A stretch of 23,768 nucleotides of DNA, from contig JBMFXG010000014.1 of the NCBI GenBank assembly GCA_049964535.1, forward strand, positions 1-23,768, read 5' to 3'. The translations under genes were made by a program, and so were the position numbers. Source of the stretch: JAJYZP01 sp049964535. Lineage in GTDB: Bacteria > Actinomycetota > Acidimicrobiia > Acidimicrobiales > Acidimicrobiaceae. The notes below the pieces were generated by a model. That model saw only the letters and a list, made by a program, of their open reading frames with translations, was not told where the DNA came from and searched no databases. Shown here in pieces: positions 22,598 to 23,768 of the stretch; position 1 is the first letter of the stretch, and every line of letters begins with the position of its first letter.

Positions 22598-23768
22598 GCG
22601 GGATAACGGTGATTCGAGACCAGAAGCACTCGCACTTCAGCACGCCCGGAAGTACTTCGGCGCGGTGCATGCACTTGAGGATGCGACGATAACGCTTCGC
22701 AAGGGTGAGGCTCACGCCCTCGTCGGAGAGAATGGCGCTGGGAAGTCGACGCTAGTCAAGATTCTTGCGGGCGTGCACACTCTCGACTCAGGGGTACTGG
22801 AGATTCGTGGAAAGCACGTGCGACTCGGTTCGACCCGAGAGGCTATTGCTGCCGGCGTCGCAGTGATCTATCAAGAGCCGACGCTCTTTCCCGATCTCTC
22901 TATTGCTGAGAATGTTTTTATGGAACGACAACCGACTCGTCGCTTTGGACGGATCGACTACCAGACGATGTACCGCAGCGTCGAGGAGATTCTCTCGCAA
23001 CTTGGGATCAAGCTTGATCCTCGGCGACTCTGTCTCGGTCTCTCCATCGCTGAGCAGCAAATTGTGGAGATTGCCAAGGCTCTTTCTCTTAAAGCTGAGA
23101 TTGTGATCATGGATGAACCCACTGCTGCACTCTCCTCAGCAGAGGTTGATCGATTGGTCACAGTGATCGAGAGCTTGAAACGGTCGAATGTGGCGATCCT
23201 GTTTATCTCTCATCGACTTGAGGAGGTCTACCGAATCTGCGAACGAGTGACAGTGATGCGAGATGGTCGGTACGTGATGAGCGACGCGACGTCGAACGTG
23301 ACTCAAGATCAGCTCGTACGTGCCATGGTGGGACGTGATCTCGAGATCCGCAGTACTGCGGTGGGCTCGGTGAACGGAGCGGAGATACTCAAGGTAGAAC
23401 ACCTCACCCAAGAAGGTGTCTTTACCGACGTATCGTTTTCGGTGCGAGCCGGAGAGGTCGTGGCTCTTGCTGGTCTCGTTGGGGCCGGGCGAACAGAGGT
23501 CGCAACGGCGATCTTTGGGATTCGACGCTACGACCACGGTGTGGTGAGAGTTGGCGGTAAACGATTGCGTCGTGGGGCACCCCTGGATGCGATGCGAAGC
23601 GGAATCGGTCTCGTGCCAGAAGATCGGCGACAACAAGGACTCGTCATGGAGATGTCGATCGCTCGAAACGTGGGGCTCGGCTCGATGAAGAAGTTAAGCC
23701 ATCTCGGTCTGTTGAGCTCGGGACGAGAGAACTCGTCCGCCAAGGAGTGGGGTGCACGGCTCCAACTC
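22587..23768 (+). CDS. sugar ABC transporter ATPase (RbsA/RhaT type, two ATP-binding domains), partial
   Basis: 394 codons to the right edge; family members have about 500. Domain 1: Walker A GENGAGKS (48-55), Q-loop YQEPTLFPDLSIAENVF (95-111), signature region GLSIAEQQ (151-158), Walker B IVIMDEPTAAL (172-182) and switch His in ISHRLEEV. Domain 2 starts at about 265 with a degenerate Walker A, GLVGAGRTE (296-304), as is normal for this class, and LVPEDRRQQGLV (342-353). The segments IYQEPTLFPDLS and ARALSL-like EIAKALSLKA are close to rhamnose-type transporters, so a deoxyhexose or similar sugar is my inference. The permease and binding-protein genes should follow beyond the edge. I chose the TTG at 22587 because it gives a natural N-terminus; the ATG at 22542 adds 15 residues but has its GAGG only 1 base away. 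It is controlled by the promoter and LacI palindrome upstream. Confidence 0.92.
   Translation, partial: MDAKRDNGDSRPEALALQHARKYFGAVHALEDATITLRKGEAHALVGENGAGKSTLVKILAGVHTLDSGVLEIRGKHVRLGSTREAIAAGVAVIYQEPTLFPDLSIAENVFMERQPTRRFGRIDYQTMYRSVEEILSQLGIKLDPRRLCLGLSIAEQQIVEIAKALSLKAEIVIMDEPTAALSSAEVDRLVTVIESLKRSNVAILFISHRLEEVYRICERVTVMRDGRYVMSDATSNVTQDQLVRAMVGRDLEIRSTAVGSVNGAEILKVEHLTQEGVFTDVSFSVRAGEVVALAGLVGAGRTEVATAIFGIRRYDHGVVRVGGKRLRRGAPLDAMRSGIGLVPEDRRQQGLVMEMSIARNVGLGSMKKLSHLGLLSSGRENSSAKEWGARLQL

Overview
The window reads as chromosomal DNA of a moderately GC-rich actinobacterium. The FAR-HAD reductase, the RhtA-type exporter, the IS1380-family element, the DUF885 protein and the rhamnose-type sugar ABC ATPase all look actinobacterial. 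The moderate rather than very high GC would fit an acidophilic member of Acidimicrobiia, but that is inference. No rRNA, tRNA, CRISPR array or phage module was seen. Most genes are on the minus strand.

Layout. (1) 1-7721, minus strand: a tight six-gene run transcribed right to left. It encodes a metallo-beta-lactamase-fold hydrolase, a small membrane protein, a fatty-acyl reductase fused to a HAD phosphatase-like domain, a zinc alcohol dehydrogenase, a divergent LarA-like (DUF2088) protein and a PlsC acyltransferase cut by the left edge. Start/stop overlaps (ATGA, TAATG) and short gaps argue for one operon. The last four genes suggest reduction of an activated acyl chain and its transfer into a lipid, with an unexplained nickel-racemase-like member. 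(2) 7957-8280: a pterin-4a-carbinolamine dehydratase. (3) 8281-9138: no convincing gene. (4) 9139-13977, minus strand: four hydrolases in a row (creatininase superfamily, M20 dipeptidase, DUF885 HExxPGHH protein, proline-iminopeptidase-like alpha/beta hydrolase), probably for small-peptide or amide breakdown. (5) 13978-14971: intergenic, with weak gene-like remnants. (6) 14972-15874, plus strand: an EamA/RhtA-type exporter whose stop codon lies inside its terminator hairpin. (7) 16099-17755: a decayed IS1380-family element flanked by CTAG on both sides. It sits exactly at the stop codon of (8) an MscS-type channel gene, which is translationally coupled to a 98-residue protein of unknown function. 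(9) 19027-20169: a secreted lipoprotein with a Ser/Thr-rich linker. (10) 20218-21094: mostly unexplained, with one possible gene and several inverted repeats. (11) 21095-23768: a LacI-family repressor divergent from a rhamnose-type sugar ABC transporter ATPase that runs off the right edge. Between them lie a strong promoter, a perfect 16-bp operator palindrome, and a short leader ORF whose end overlaps the ATPase start.

The most unusual parts are the FAR-HAD / alcohol dehydrogenase / LarA-like / PlsC cassette and the compact control region of the sugar transporter. The IS insertion that leaves the MscS stop codon intact while separating the gene from a hairpin that probably was its terminator is also worth attention.
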